The position numbers were made by a program, and so were the translations under genes. Under the pieces are notes generated by a model. The model saw nothing but the letters and a program-made list of their open reading frames with translations. It was not told the origin of the DNA and did not search any database. DNA of 64,000 nucleotides, from the NCBI GenBank assembly GCA_016713235.1, contig JADJPN010000003.1, positions 310,001-374,000 of the forward strand. The letters run 5' to 3'. Source of the DNA: Hyphomicrobiales bacterium. Lineage in GTDB: Bacteria; Pseudomonadota; Alphaproteobacteria; Rhizobiales; Xanthobacteraceae. Positions 56,574 through 64,000 of the stretch are shown piece by piece. How positions within the stretch are numbered: the first letter of the stretch is position 1; each line of letters opens with the position of its first letter.

Positions 56574-58040
56574 CTAGAGGAAAAAGCGGACCGCGATCTC
56601 GCGGAACGCAATGACCGCAGCGATCAATGCGAGCGGCCCGAAGCGAAGCGACGCGCGCAAATCCTTTCGCATCACGACCCGCGCGAAAATGACGGGCGTT
56701 GCGATCAGCGCTGCCAGCATCGTCCAGTAGATGTAACGATACTCGTGCGCGATGCCGATCACGAACAGCGCCAGCGTGTAGAGCGTGCCCGACGAGACGA
56801 GCGCGAAGGTGACGTGCCGCGTGATGCGGTCGCGAATGCCGAGCGAAGCCCACATAAAGGCGATGCAGACCAGCAGATAGATATACGGCGGGCCGAACGG
56901 CGACAGGCTCCAGTTCACCGAGAGCCATTCGATGACATTGTAAATCGGGTTCGGCGTGAAGGTGACTTCCTTCTGGTTGTTCGATTGCCACCCCGTCTTC
57001 ACCGGCTCCTCGCAGCCTTTGCAGAGGAATTGCAGGAAGCGGTTCAGATGTGCAGTCCGGTGCATGAGATACGCACGCGGCTCGGCGACGATCGCATCGA
57101 CCCAGAGGTTGGTAAGCTCCCGGCCAAATTTCGGTTTGAGATTTTCGTAGACTTCAGGGCAGCCGCCCTTGAGGTCCGGATCCCAGCCATACGTGTCCCA
57201 GTGGCGCGGCGTGTAGCAGCCGCGGCCACTCTCTGGACGGTCCTTGAAGTTGCGGTTCTTCTCGACAAAGTCGGGGCCGAAGAAGCCTTTGTATTGGTCG
57301 CGGCCGGAGAAATACGTGATGCCACCAAGGTCGAACACCTGCAACGGCGAGATCGGCTTGATATCGGGCACGCGGAAGAAATACGGGTCCGCGAACATGT
57401 GCCCCGGAATGAAGAGCAGCGAAAGCAATCCAGCGATGACGGTGCGCCTGATGAAACCCATCGCGCCAGCGCGGACTCACCGAAGAGATCGCAAGATCGA
57501 TCAGCGGCGGCATGCCGAACACGGCATTTGCGCGGAAAAACCCGCCGATGAGAATAAAGAACCACATGAAAGCGGCGGCGATGCGCGTGCGCTTGAAATA
57601 GCCGCGCAGGAGCAGCGTCGCGATCCCGGCGGCAAGCAGCATCGAAATCGACATTGCGATGTCTTTGACGAGCTGGCCGTTGTAGTTGATCGCCATCGGG
57701 AAGAACGCTGCCGCGAACACAAAATAGGGCAGCGCGCGGCTTTCCTCGTCGCGCATTCCGAGCGCAATCAGAACGAAGCCGCCCCAATAGCCCTCGAGAA
57801 AGAGCGCAAGTATCGGCTGCGGGCCGGACCAGAACCACTGCAAAGGAATCCAGAAAATGCGAGAAGCGGCGGCTGCCAGTTGTTCCACTCGCCGGTGCGC
57901 AGCATCGCGACATAGGCCCAGGCATCATGGTGATAGAGGCCCGGATAGAGCGCGTAGAAATTGACGAGCGCCGCGAGCAAAGCTGCGGCAAACAAACGCC
58001 GCCTCATCGGAAGCGGCGGGAGCGATGCGGCGTTCATCAA
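56574..58040 (-). CDS. Unidentified polytopic membrane protein (two frameshifts in this sequence)
   Basis: Three pieces join into about 488 residues. The first is R-R-R-L-F-A-A-A-L-L-A-A-L-V-N-F-Y-A, then Y-P-G-L-Y-H-H-D-A-W-A-Y. After a missing base at 57858-57861 it continues I-F-W-I-P-L-Q-W-F-W-S-G-P and several helices to M-P-P-L-I-D-L-A-I-S-S. An extra base at 57454-57456 precedes the last piece, with a long soluble loop containing C-Y-T-P-R-H-W-D-T-Y-G-W-D-P and four final helices. At least 10 membrane segments and an early H-H-D-A-W loop suggest a GT-C-like glycosyltransferase, but the family was not recognised. ATG 58040 or 58007 may be the start. Confidence 0.68.
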
Positions 58041-58176
58041 TGGATGGGCGTCATTGCCGTTGCGGGAGCACCTGCATGCCAGCGACTTGTGGCAAAGAAA
58101 AGCCCGCCTTGAAGGTGTGCGCCGCCGCCGCTATAGACCCGCCAACTTCGACCCCCCGAACAAGCAGGAAATAATC

Positions 58177-58599
58177 ATGGCTTCCGAGCGCACTTTCTCG
58201 ATCATCAAACCCGACGCGACCAAGCGTAACCTCACGGGCGCGATCAACCAGAAGATCGAAAGCGCAGGCCTGCGCATCATCGGCCAGAAGCGCATCAAGA
58301 TGAGCCAGAGCCAGGCCGAAGGCTTTTACGGCGTTCACAAGGAGCGTCCGTTCTTCAAGAGCCTCGTCAGCTTCATGACTTCGGGTCCCGTCGTCGTGCA
58401 GGTGCTGCAGGGCGACAACGCCATCCTGAAGTATCGCGAAGTCATGGGCGCGACCGACCCGGCCAAGGCGGAAGCCGGAACCATCCGCAAGGAATTCGCG
58501 GAGTCGATCGAAGCCAACTCGGTGCACGGTTCGGACAGCCCCGAGAACGCGAAGATCGAGATCGAATTTTTCTTTAAGCCGGAAGAAATCGTCGATTAA
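58177..58599 (+). CDS. ndk: Nucleoside diphosphate kinase
   Basis: A 140-residue enzyme. R-T-F-S-I-I-K-P-D-A-T opens the fold and the phosphorylated His is in S-V-H-G-S-D-S near 117. G-P-V-V-V-Q-V-L and R-E-V-M-G-A-T-D-P-A are normal. A hydrophobic N-terminal extension is absent, and ATG 58177 is the standard start. Confidence 0.97.
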   Translation: MASERTFSIIKPDATKRNLTGAINQKIESAGLRIIGQKRIKMSQSQAEGFYGVHKERPFFKSLVSFMTSGPVVVQVLQGDNAILKYREVMGATDPAKAEAGTIRKEFAESIEANSVHGSDSPENAKIEIEFFFKPEEIVD

Positions 58600-58700
58600 A
58601 CCCGCCTGATCCCGGCGGCTCCCGGGTCAAATCTGTCGCTTTTTGCGCTGCAATCGTCCGGTTTTGCTTGGCAGAACCGGGCGATTTCACTATGTCCGTT

Positions 58701-58738
58701 ACCTAGAAATAATACACCCGTAAGAATACGGGGTAGGT
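58701..58738 (+). promoter_or_regulatory. Structured leader of the TerC-family gene
   Basis: ACCTA (58701-58705) pairs with TAGGT (58734-58738), and inside it CCCGT (58717-58721) pairs with ACGGG (58728-58732) around AAGAAT. An 11-base bulge lies on the left. It ends 23 bases before the GTG start. Relatives of this gene are often under a manganese riboswitch (yybP-ykoY), but the conserved core of that RNA could not be recognised, so only an RNA stem is claimed. Confidence 0.45.
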
Positions 58739-58761
58739 TCAGGGGCAACGGGAGAGCGCGC

Positions 58762-59556
58762 GTGGATTTTCTTCTCAACGACATGACGCAGGCGGCGTTC
58801 TGGATCGCCGCGCTGAAGATCATCGGCATCAACATCATTCTCTCCGGCGACAATGCGGTGGTGATCGCGCTGGCGTGCCGGATGCTCCCGCCGAAAGAGC
58901 GCTTCTGGGGCATGATCCTGGGCGCGGGTGTCGCGGTCCTGCTACGCATCGTCTTCACGCTCGTGGTCGCGGAAGCCATGGGCTACCAGTGGCTCAAACT
59001 CATCGGCGGCGTGCTGCTGCTCTGGGTCGCGGTCAAGCTGCTCGTTCCGGAAGACGAGGGCGACGAAAAGATCGAGGCCGCTTCCAATCTCTGGAAGGCG
59101 GTTCGCATCGTCGCCGTCGCCGACATCGTGATGAGCCTCGACAACGTGATCGCGATTGCGGCGGCCGCCGAAACCGCGGCGATGGCGCTCGATCCGGTGC
59201 ACGCGCAATCGATCAAGGCCGTGTTGATCGGCTTCGGTCTCGTGACCTCGGTGCCGATGATCATCGCAGGCAGCGCGTTGCTCATGGCGCTACTCGATCG
59301 CTTCCCGATCCTGGTGTGGGCGGGCGCCGCGCTCCTCGGCTGGGTCGCAGGCGACATCATGATCAAGGACGGTGCGCTTGCGCGCTGGTTCAACCCCGCG
59401 GTCCTCGATCAGCTGCATCTTCCGGCGGCTGCGGCCGGCGCGGTCCTCGTATTGCTCGTCGGTTCGCTCATTCGCCGCTCGCGTCCTTTGGCTGTGATGG
59501 AAGAGCCTTTCATTACGCGCGCGGGCCACCTCGGCGAGCCGCCGCAGAAGAATTAG
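58762..59556 (+). CDS. TerC/YjbE-family integral membrane protein (putative metal exporter)
   Basis: A 264-residue protein with about seven helices. The two acidic membrane motifs of TerC proteins are present: I-I-L-S-G-D-N-A-V-V-I-A near 30 and A-D-I-V-M-S-L-D-N-V-I-A-I-A near 125. Members such as MntX/YjbE export manganese or protect metalloenzymes during export. A GTG start at 58762 follows a GGGAG site. Metal specificity is not readable. Confidence 0.88.
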   Translation: MDFLLNDMTQAAFWIAALKIIGINIILSGDNAVVIALACRMLPPKERFWGMILGAGVAVLLRIVFTLVVAEAMGYQWLKLIGGVLLLWVAVKLLVPEDEGDEKIEAASNLWKAVRIVAVADIVMSLDNVIAIAAAAETAAMALDPVHAQSIKAVLIGFGLVTSVPMIIAGSALLMALLDRFPILVWAGAALLGWVAGDIMIKDGALARWFNPAVLDQLHLPAAAAGAVLVLLVGSLIRRSRPLAVMEEPFITRAGHLGEPPQKN

Positions 59557-59584
59557 TTTTGCTTCAGAACTGAACAAGGCCGGG

Positions 59585-60220
59585 CTAACCCAAGCCGGAT
59601 TTATCGCGCCTTGGGATGCCCGCTACGAGCTTGGGCTTGGCGGCTGGGGCGGGGGCCTCGGCGACGAGCCGCAAGGCTTCCGGATAGATCCTGTGCTCCT
59701 GCTCGAGCACGCGGGCGGCAAGCGCGTCTTCGCTGTCGCCGGGGAGCACCGGCACTCTGGCTTGCAGGATCGTCGGACCGTCATCGAGTTCGGGCGTCAC
59801 GAAATGCACGGTGCAGCCCGCAAATTTCTCACCCGCTTCAATCGCGCGCTTGTGCGTGTGCAGGCCTTTATAGGCGGGAAGCAGCGAGGGATGAATGTTG
59901 ATCATGCGTCCGTGCCAGTTCTCGACGAAACGCGGCGAGAGCAGGCGCATGAATCCGGCGAGGGCTACGATCTCGACGTTTGCGGCCTTGAGCGCCACGT
60001 CCATCGCATTGTCGAAAATCTCGCGCGACGGAAATTTCTTGTGCTCGATGATCTGGGTTTCGACGTTGTGCTTGCGCGCGAACTCGAGGCCGCCCGCATC
60101 CGCGACGTTGGAAATCACGAGCACGATCTGCGCGGGATAGTCCGGCACGCTCGCCGCTTCGATCAGCGCGCGCATGTTGGAGCCGCGCCCGGAGATCAGG
60201 ATCCCGACGCGCTTCTTCAT
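59585..60220 (-). CDS. purN: Phosphoribosylglycinamide formyltransferase
   Basis: A 211-residue GART enzyme of purine synthesis. V-G-I-L-I-S-G-R-G-S-N-M-R-A-L is the N-terminal phosphate loop. The catalytic trio is given by I-N-I-H-P-S-L-L-P-A-Y-K-G and the later D-D-G-P-T-I-L-Q. Its ATG overlaps the purM stop (ATGA). Pathway partner of the adjacent purM and of purF elsewhere in the window. Confidence 0.96.
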   Translation of the reverse strand: MKKRVGILISGRGSNMRALIEAASVPDYPAQIVLVISNVADAGGLEFARKHNVETQIIEHKKFPSREIFDNAMDVALKAANVEIVALAGFMRLLSPRFVENWHGRMINIHPSLLPAYKGLHTHKRAIEAGEKFAGCTVHFVTPELDDGPTILQARVPVLPGDSEDALAARVLEQEHRIYPEALRLVAEAPAPAAKPKLVAGIPRRDKSGLG

Positions 60221-61288
60221 GAAAGCGCGAGTTTCCCGTCGAACAACGTCACCGGCTCGCCCTGATGCGCGACGATCTCACCGATCCTGATCGGCTTCTC
60301 GCCGGCGGCGCTGAGCGCGTTTTCGACGTCACCTCGCTTTCGCAGCATCGACCGCAATGATCAGGCCGATGCCGCAATTGAAGGTGCGCAACATTTCGAG
60401 TTCGGCAACATTGCCAACTTGTGCAAGCCACCTGAAAACCGGCAGTACCGGAATTTTCGAGAGATCGACTTTCGCCGCGGTGTTGTCGGGCAGCACGCGC
60501 GGAATATTATCGACGAAGCCACCGCCGGTGATGTGCGCCAGCGCCTTGATGCCGCCGGATGCCTTGATCGCGGCAAGCACAGACTTCACGTAAATTCTTG
60601 TAGGCGTCAGCAGCGCTTCGCCGAGCGTCTTAGATGCATCGAACGGCGCTTTGGCGTCCAGCTTCACGCCGCTCTTTTCGACGATGCGTCGCACCAGCGA
60701 ATATCCGTTCGAGTGAACGCCGGAGGAGGGCAGGCCGAGCAATACGTCGCCTGCCTTCACGTCGGCACGCGGCAGCAAATCTTCGCGCTCGACCGCGCCG
60801 ACCGAGAAGCCAGCAAGATCGTAATCGTCGCCCGAATAGAGGCCCGGCATTTCCGCGGTCTCGCCGCCGATCAGCGCGCAGCCGGCTTCGGTGCAGCCTT
60901 TGGCAATGCCTTCGACAACTTTGGCTGCATGTTCGGGGACGAGTTTACCGGTCGCGAAATAGTCGAGAAAAAACAGCGGCTCCGCGCCCTGCACGACGAG
61001 ATCGTTCACGCACATGGCGACGAGGTCGATGCCGATGTTCTCGTGGCGGTTGGCGTCGATCGCGAGCTTCACTTTGGTGCCGACGCCGTCGTTGCTTGCG
61101 ACCAAGAGCGGGTCGCGCATGCCGAGCGCTTTCAGGTCGAACACCCCGCCGAAGCCGCCAATCTCGGCGTCTGCGCCCTTGCGCCGCGTCGCGCGGACGA
61201 AAGGTTTGATGAGATCGACTAGCCGATTCCCGGCGTCGATATCGACGCCCGCCTGCCGGTAGCTCAAGCCGCCTTCTTTGCCGGACAT
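60217..61288 (-). CDS. purM: Phosphoribosylformylglycinamidine cyclo-ligase (frameshifted near the C-terminus in this sequence)
   Basis: PurM (AIR synthetase) contains Y-R-Q-A-G-V-D-I-D-A-G, D-G-V-G-T-K-V-K-L-A, the G-G-E-T-A-E-M-P-G-L-Y signature and G-L-P-S-S-G-V-H-S-N-G-Y. The main frame ends early after I-I-A-V-D-A-A-K-A-R. In another frame the proper end follows: D-V-E-N-A-L-S-A-A-G-E-K-P, then G-E-I-V-A-H and a TGA overlapping the purN start. One extra base (or two missing) at 60330-60336 accounts for it; corrected length is 356. Only the last ~40 residues are affected. Confidence 0.94.
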
Positions 61289-61443
61289 AAGTTCCGCTTC
61301 CTCGCTTCTGGCCGTGTGAATAGCGCGTGGAACGCCGGTTTTCCTAGCCGAATTGTCGCGCTACGCCCCGAAATCTGCGGGCGATAGTTGGCGGCAACGC
61401 CTTTTGACGCTAGCCAAGACCCCGGACGGGGTGGAGTGGTCGC

Positions 61444-62001
61444 GTGCTGCAAACATTGCCAAATCTGATCACGGTCGGTCGGATTGTCTTAGTGCCGGTG
61501 GTGATCTGGGCGATCACCTCCGGGAATATGCTACTGGCCTTCTGGCTGTTCGTGGCGGCCGGCATTTCGGACGCCGTCGATGGCTTCCTCGCGAAAAAGC
61601 TGAACGCACAAACCGAGTTTGGCGCCTATCTCGACCCTTTGGCCGACAAGGCGCTCCTGATGTCGATTTACATCACTCTTTCCATCGAAGGGCTGTTGCC
61701 GCGATGGATCGTGATCGCCGTCGTATCGCGTGACATAATGATCATGGGCGCGGTCATCCTGTCCTGGATCATGAACAAGCCGGTCGAAATCCGTCCGCTG
61801 ATCGTCTCGAAGCTGAATACCGCGGCGCAGATCGCGCTCGCGGCACTCGTGCTCGGCTCCAGCGGCTTCAAGTTCGACGTCGGATATGCGAAGGACGTTG
61901 CACTCGTGCTTGCGGGCGGGCTGACGATCGTGTCCGCCGCGGCTTATCTCGTCGAATGGATGAAGCACATCGCTTCCGACACGGTGGAACCGGGCAGATG
62001 A
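61444..62001 (+). CDS. CDP-alcohol phosphatidyltransferase (PgsA-like)
   Basis: A 185-residue membrane enzyme with about five helices. The family motif D-G-x2-A-R-x8-G-x3-D-x3-D appears as S-D-A-V-D-G-F-L-A-K-K then G-A-Y-L-D-P-L-A-D, with Lys for the usual Arg. It probably makes phosphatidylglycerol phosphate or cardiolipin. GTG 61444 starts it; its stop overlaps the next start (ATGA). It is divergent from purM. Confidence 0.88.
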   Translation: MLQTLPNLITVGRIVLVPVVIWAITSGNMLLAFWLFVAAGISDAVDGFLAKKLNAQTEFGAYLDPLADKALLMSIYITLSIEGLLPRWIVIAVVSRDIMIMGAVILSWIMNKPVEIRPLIVSKLNTAAQIALAALVLGSSGFKFDVGYAKDVALVLAGGLTIVSAAAYLVEWMKHIASDTVEPGR

Positions 62002-63086
62002 CCTTTCAACGGCAGGTTCTGTTCTGGATTGGCGCGCTGCTCCTGCTTGTGCTCGCGCTGTGGATTGTGCGGGAGGTGTTGCTGCCTTTCGTGGTGGGCA
62101 TCGTGCTCGCCTATTTCCTGAACCCGGTCGCTGACCGTCTCGAGCGTCTTGGCGTGAGCCGGATGGTAGCGTCGCTCACGATGGTGGCGCTTGTGCTCCT
62201 GAGCTTCGTCGTGCTCGCGCTTCTGTTTCTCCCGATCCTCGGTTCGCAAATCTCTGCCTTCGTGCAGGGCTTGCCCAGCACGATCACGCGTTTGCAATCC
62301 GTGCTTACCGAGGAAACACGCGATTGGCTGACCAAGATCGCCGGCGACCGCCTGCCGGACCTGAGTAAATCGCTCGGCGACATTGTCACCGAAGGCGCGA
62401 AATGGATCGTGACCTTTCTCGCCTCGATCTGGGCGGGCGGACAGGCGCTGTTTTCGATCGTGACGCTGCTCGTGATCGCGCCCGTGATTGCCTTCTACGT
62501 GCTCTACGATTGGCACAAGATGATCGGCACGGTCGACAACTGGGTGCCGAGGGCCAATCGCGAAACCGTGCGCGAACTTGCGCGTGAGATGGACCGTGCC
62601 ATCGCGGGTTTCGTGCGCGGACAGGCGGGCGTCGGGCTGATCCTCGGCGGGTTCTATGCCCTGACGCTCACGCTTGCCGGTTTGAATTTCGGCTTTCTGA
62701 TCGGAATGGTCGCCGGTCTGATCAGCTTCATTCCTTATGTCGGCTCGCTGACCGGTTTGCTGCTGGCTTCCGTCGTCGCGATTGCGCAGTTCTGGCCGGA
62801 ATGGAAATGGATCCTGCTGATCATGGCGATCTTCTTCAGCGGTCAATTTATCGAAGGCTATATCCTGCAACCGAAACTCGTCGGCGAAAGCGTAGGCCTG
62901 CATCCGGTCTGGCTGATGTTCGCGCTCTTTGCGTTCGGCTATCTGTTCGGCTTCGTCGGGCTCCTGCTCGCCGTGCCGCTTGCGGCCGCGATGGCGGTGC
63001 TGCTGCGTTTCGGAATCAAGCAATACATGGCGAGCGCATTTTATACTGGCGGGGCGCCGCCGAAGACGCGATCCAAGGATCGCTGA
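61998..63086 (+). CDS. AI-2E family (PerM/YdiK-type) transporter
   Basis: A 362-residue membrane protein with about eight helices. The N-terminal V-L-A-Y-F-L-N-P-V-A-D-R-L and the C-terminal G-F-L-I-G-M-V-A-G-L-I-S-F-I-P-Y-V-G-S, then Q-F-I-E-G-Y-I-L-Q-P-K-L-V-G, are family signatures. Substrates are unproven for most members; Na+/H+ antiport and small-molecule export have been proposed. ATG 61998 overlaps the stop of the phosphatidyltransferase. Confidence 0.9.
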   Translation: MTFQRQVLFWIGALLLLVLALWIVREVLLPFVVGIVLAYFLNPVADRLERLGVSRMVASLTMVALVLLSFVVLALLFLPILGSQISAFVQGLPSTITRLQSVLTEETRDWLTKIAGDRLPDLSKSLGDIVTEGAKWIVTFLASIWAGGQALFSIVTLLVIAPVIAFYVLYDWHKMIGTVDNWVPRANRETVRELAREMDRAIAGFVRGQAGVGLILGGFYALTLTLAGLNFGFLIGMVAGLISFIPYVGSLTGLLLASVVAIAQFWPEWKWILLIMAIFFSGQFIEGYILQPKLVGESVGLHPVWLMFALFAFGYLFGFVGLLLAVPLAAAMAVLLRFGIKQYMASAFYTGGAPPKTRSKDR

Positions 63087-63087
63087 A

Positions 63088-63777
63088 GTGCCAAGCCAAG
63101 CCGCGCGGCAACTTCCGCTCGACCTGCCGCATGTCGTCAGTTTTCACCGCGAAGACTTTCTCGAAAGCCGCGCCAACGAAGCCGCGCTTGCGATGGTCGA
63201 ACGCTGGCCGGACTGGCCGTCTTATGCGGCGGCCATCGTCGGCCCGCATGGCTCCGGAAAAAGTCATCTCGCGTCGATCTGGGCGGAGCGTGCGGGCGCG
63301 CGCATCATCCCGGCGCGATTGCTCGTGCGGGAAGACGTGCCGCGCGCGCTGACGACTGGCGCGCTGGTTGTCGAGAACCTGATGCCCGGCGATTTCGACG
63401 AACACGCGCTGTTTCATTTGTTCAATCTTGTGAAAGAAGACAGCGCGTCGATCCTCTTCACATCGGCTTATCCGCTCGAAAGCGGGATGGCGGGCTTGCC
63501 CGATCTTGCTTCGCGCTTGCGTCTGGTGCCCTCCGCGAAGCTCGACGCGCCGGACGACGCGCTGATTGCAGCGGTACTGGTGAAACTGTTTGCCGACCGG
63601 CAGGTTGCGGTCGATCAGGATTTGATCGCGTACCTGTTGCCGCGCATGGAACGTTCGCTCGGCAGCGCCCGCGAACTGGTCGCGAAAATCGACGTCGCGG
63701 CGCTTGCCGCTGGCCGGCCTGCGACGAGGGCCTTCGTTTCCGCGTTTCTACGCGAGAATACTACCATCCCTTTGTAA
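63088..63777 (+). CDS. hdaA: DnaA regulatory inactivator homologue HdaA
   Basis: A 229-residue DnaA-like AAA+ protein without DNA-binding domain. It starts with R-Q-L-P-L-D-L-P-H, the clamp-binding (Q-L-x-L-D-L) motif. Walker A is G-P-H-G-S-G-K-S-H-L-A near 50, and the sensor-II region is at R-S-L-G-S-A-R-E-L. It stimulates DnaA-ATP hydrolysis with the sliding clamp. GTG 63088 is chosen so that the clamp motif is at the N-terminus; it starts one base after the upstream stop. The AI-2E transporter-hdaA-ppk order is typical of Rhizobiales. Confidence 0.93.
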   Translation: MPSQAARQLPLDLPHVVSFHREDFLESRANEAALAMVERWPDWPSYAAAIVGPHGSGKSHLASIWAERAGARIIPARLLVREDVPRALTTGALVVENLMPGDFDEHALFHLFNLVKEDSASILFTSAYPLESGMAGLPDLASRLRLVPSAKLDAPDDALIAAVLVKLFADRQVAVDQDLIAYLLPRMERSLGSARELVAKIDVAALAAGRPATRAFVSAFLRENTTIPL

Positions 63778-63821
63778 TTGTTACGCAATTTACGGTCATA
63801 TAAATTTCGTCAATTGCCCCT

Positions 63822-64000
63822 ATGATTGCGGCCAAGCGCCGGAAGGGCGCCGAGGCCAATATGAATCTCGAGATCAAACCGCAGACCGACCTCCCGCTGC
63901 CGGAGGCGAGTACTCCCGTTGCGTCCGCGGATGCGGCCGAATTGCGCGCTAAGCCCGAGCGCTTCATCAATCGCGAAATTTCCTGGCTCAGCTTCAACCG
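63822..64000 (+). CDS. ppk1: Polyphosphate kinase, N-terminal part (runs off the window)
   Basis: Only the first ~60 codons are present. The end, A-K-P-E-R-F-I-N-R-E-I-S-W-L-S-F-N-R, is the diagnostic start of PPK1. The start is ATG 63822 or ATG 63861; the region before the P-E-R-F-I-N motif is a variable, Pro/Ala-rich extension. PPK1 makes polyphosphate from ATP. It lies 44 bases after hdaA. Confidence 0.9.
   Translation, partial: MIAAKRRKGAEANMNLEIKPQTDLPLPEASTPVASADAAELRAKPERFINREISWLSFN

Noticed and set aside
56038..56991. 317-codon form of the DinB gene with an upstream extension
   Set aside because: DinB-family similarity starts at 56565, and the extension overlaps a different frame of the neighbouring membrane-protein gene.
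58600..58761. Manganese (yybP-ykoY) riboswitch upstream of the TerC-family gene
   Set aside because: Expected from the gene family, but the conserved core was not found by eye; only a stem-loop is reported.

Overview
The window is about 64 kb of GC-rich bacterial chromosome, almost entirely housekeeping genes. Protein families and gene order (rpsF-rpsR-DUF2232-rplI-dnaB-alr; radA-cvpA-purF; fabD-fabG-acpP-fabF-mltG-yicC-gmk; lptF-lptG-lptD-surA-pdxA-rsmA; purM-purN, a CDP-alcohol phosphatidyltransferase, hdaA, ppk) point to an alphaproteobacterium of the Rhizobiales/Hyphomicrobiales, most like the Bradyrhizobium/Xanthobacteraceae group. This placement rests on family knowledge, not on a search.

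Layout. 1-7.5 kb: a secreted glycan-binding-domain protein, two MAPEG membrane proteins, a nucleosidase, rsmB, a divergent aat-like gene, guaA and small DUF genes. 7.6-8.7 kb: a tandem glycine riboswitch whose first downstream gene is an L,D-transpeptidase, not a gcv gene. 8.8-13.6 kb: cupin, ArsC-like reductase, SDR, OmpA/DUF4892, ROK kinase, metallophosphoesterase. 13.7-24 kb: prfC, panB, a YfgM-like protein, der, an SDR, purF, two CvpA proteins, radA. 24-31 kb: lectin-like protein, YcjF/YcjX pair, DUF4337, alr, dnaB. 31-34 kb: rplI, DUF2232, rpsR, rpsF. 34-43 kb: type II fatty acid genes, interrupted by an inserted LysR/cyclophilin-like/hydrolase block, then mltG, yicC, gmk. 43-54 kb: a reverse-strand LPS-transport/outer-membrane operon, then pepA and holC. 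54-58 kb: an Omp31-like porin with two decayed neighbours, dinB and an unidentified membrane protein. 58-64 kb: ndk, a TerC-family protein, purN/purM, a phosphatidyltransferase, an AI-2E-type exporter, hdaA and the start of ppk.

Three features stand out. (1) The glycine riboswitch sits in front of a peptidoglycan L,D-transpeptidase lipoprotein gene, suggesting a link between glycine sensing and wall cross-linking. (2) Two accessory inserts, an SDR at about 9.7-10.8 kb and LysR + cyclophilin-like + alpha/beta hydrolase at about 35.6-38.27 kb, are each bounded by a diverged duplicate of the 3' end of the neighbouring conserved gene (arsC/ompA junction; fabG), with no integrase in view. (3) At least 14 genes, including ones normally essential (der, fabG, purM), carry one or two small indels or an in-frame stop. 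Each reading frame is restored by a 1-2 nt change, often at a homopolymer or GC repeat. Residual sequencing error is the simplest reading, so these genes are annotated across the break.

No tRNA, rRNA, CRISPR array, transposase, integrase or phage gene was recognised.
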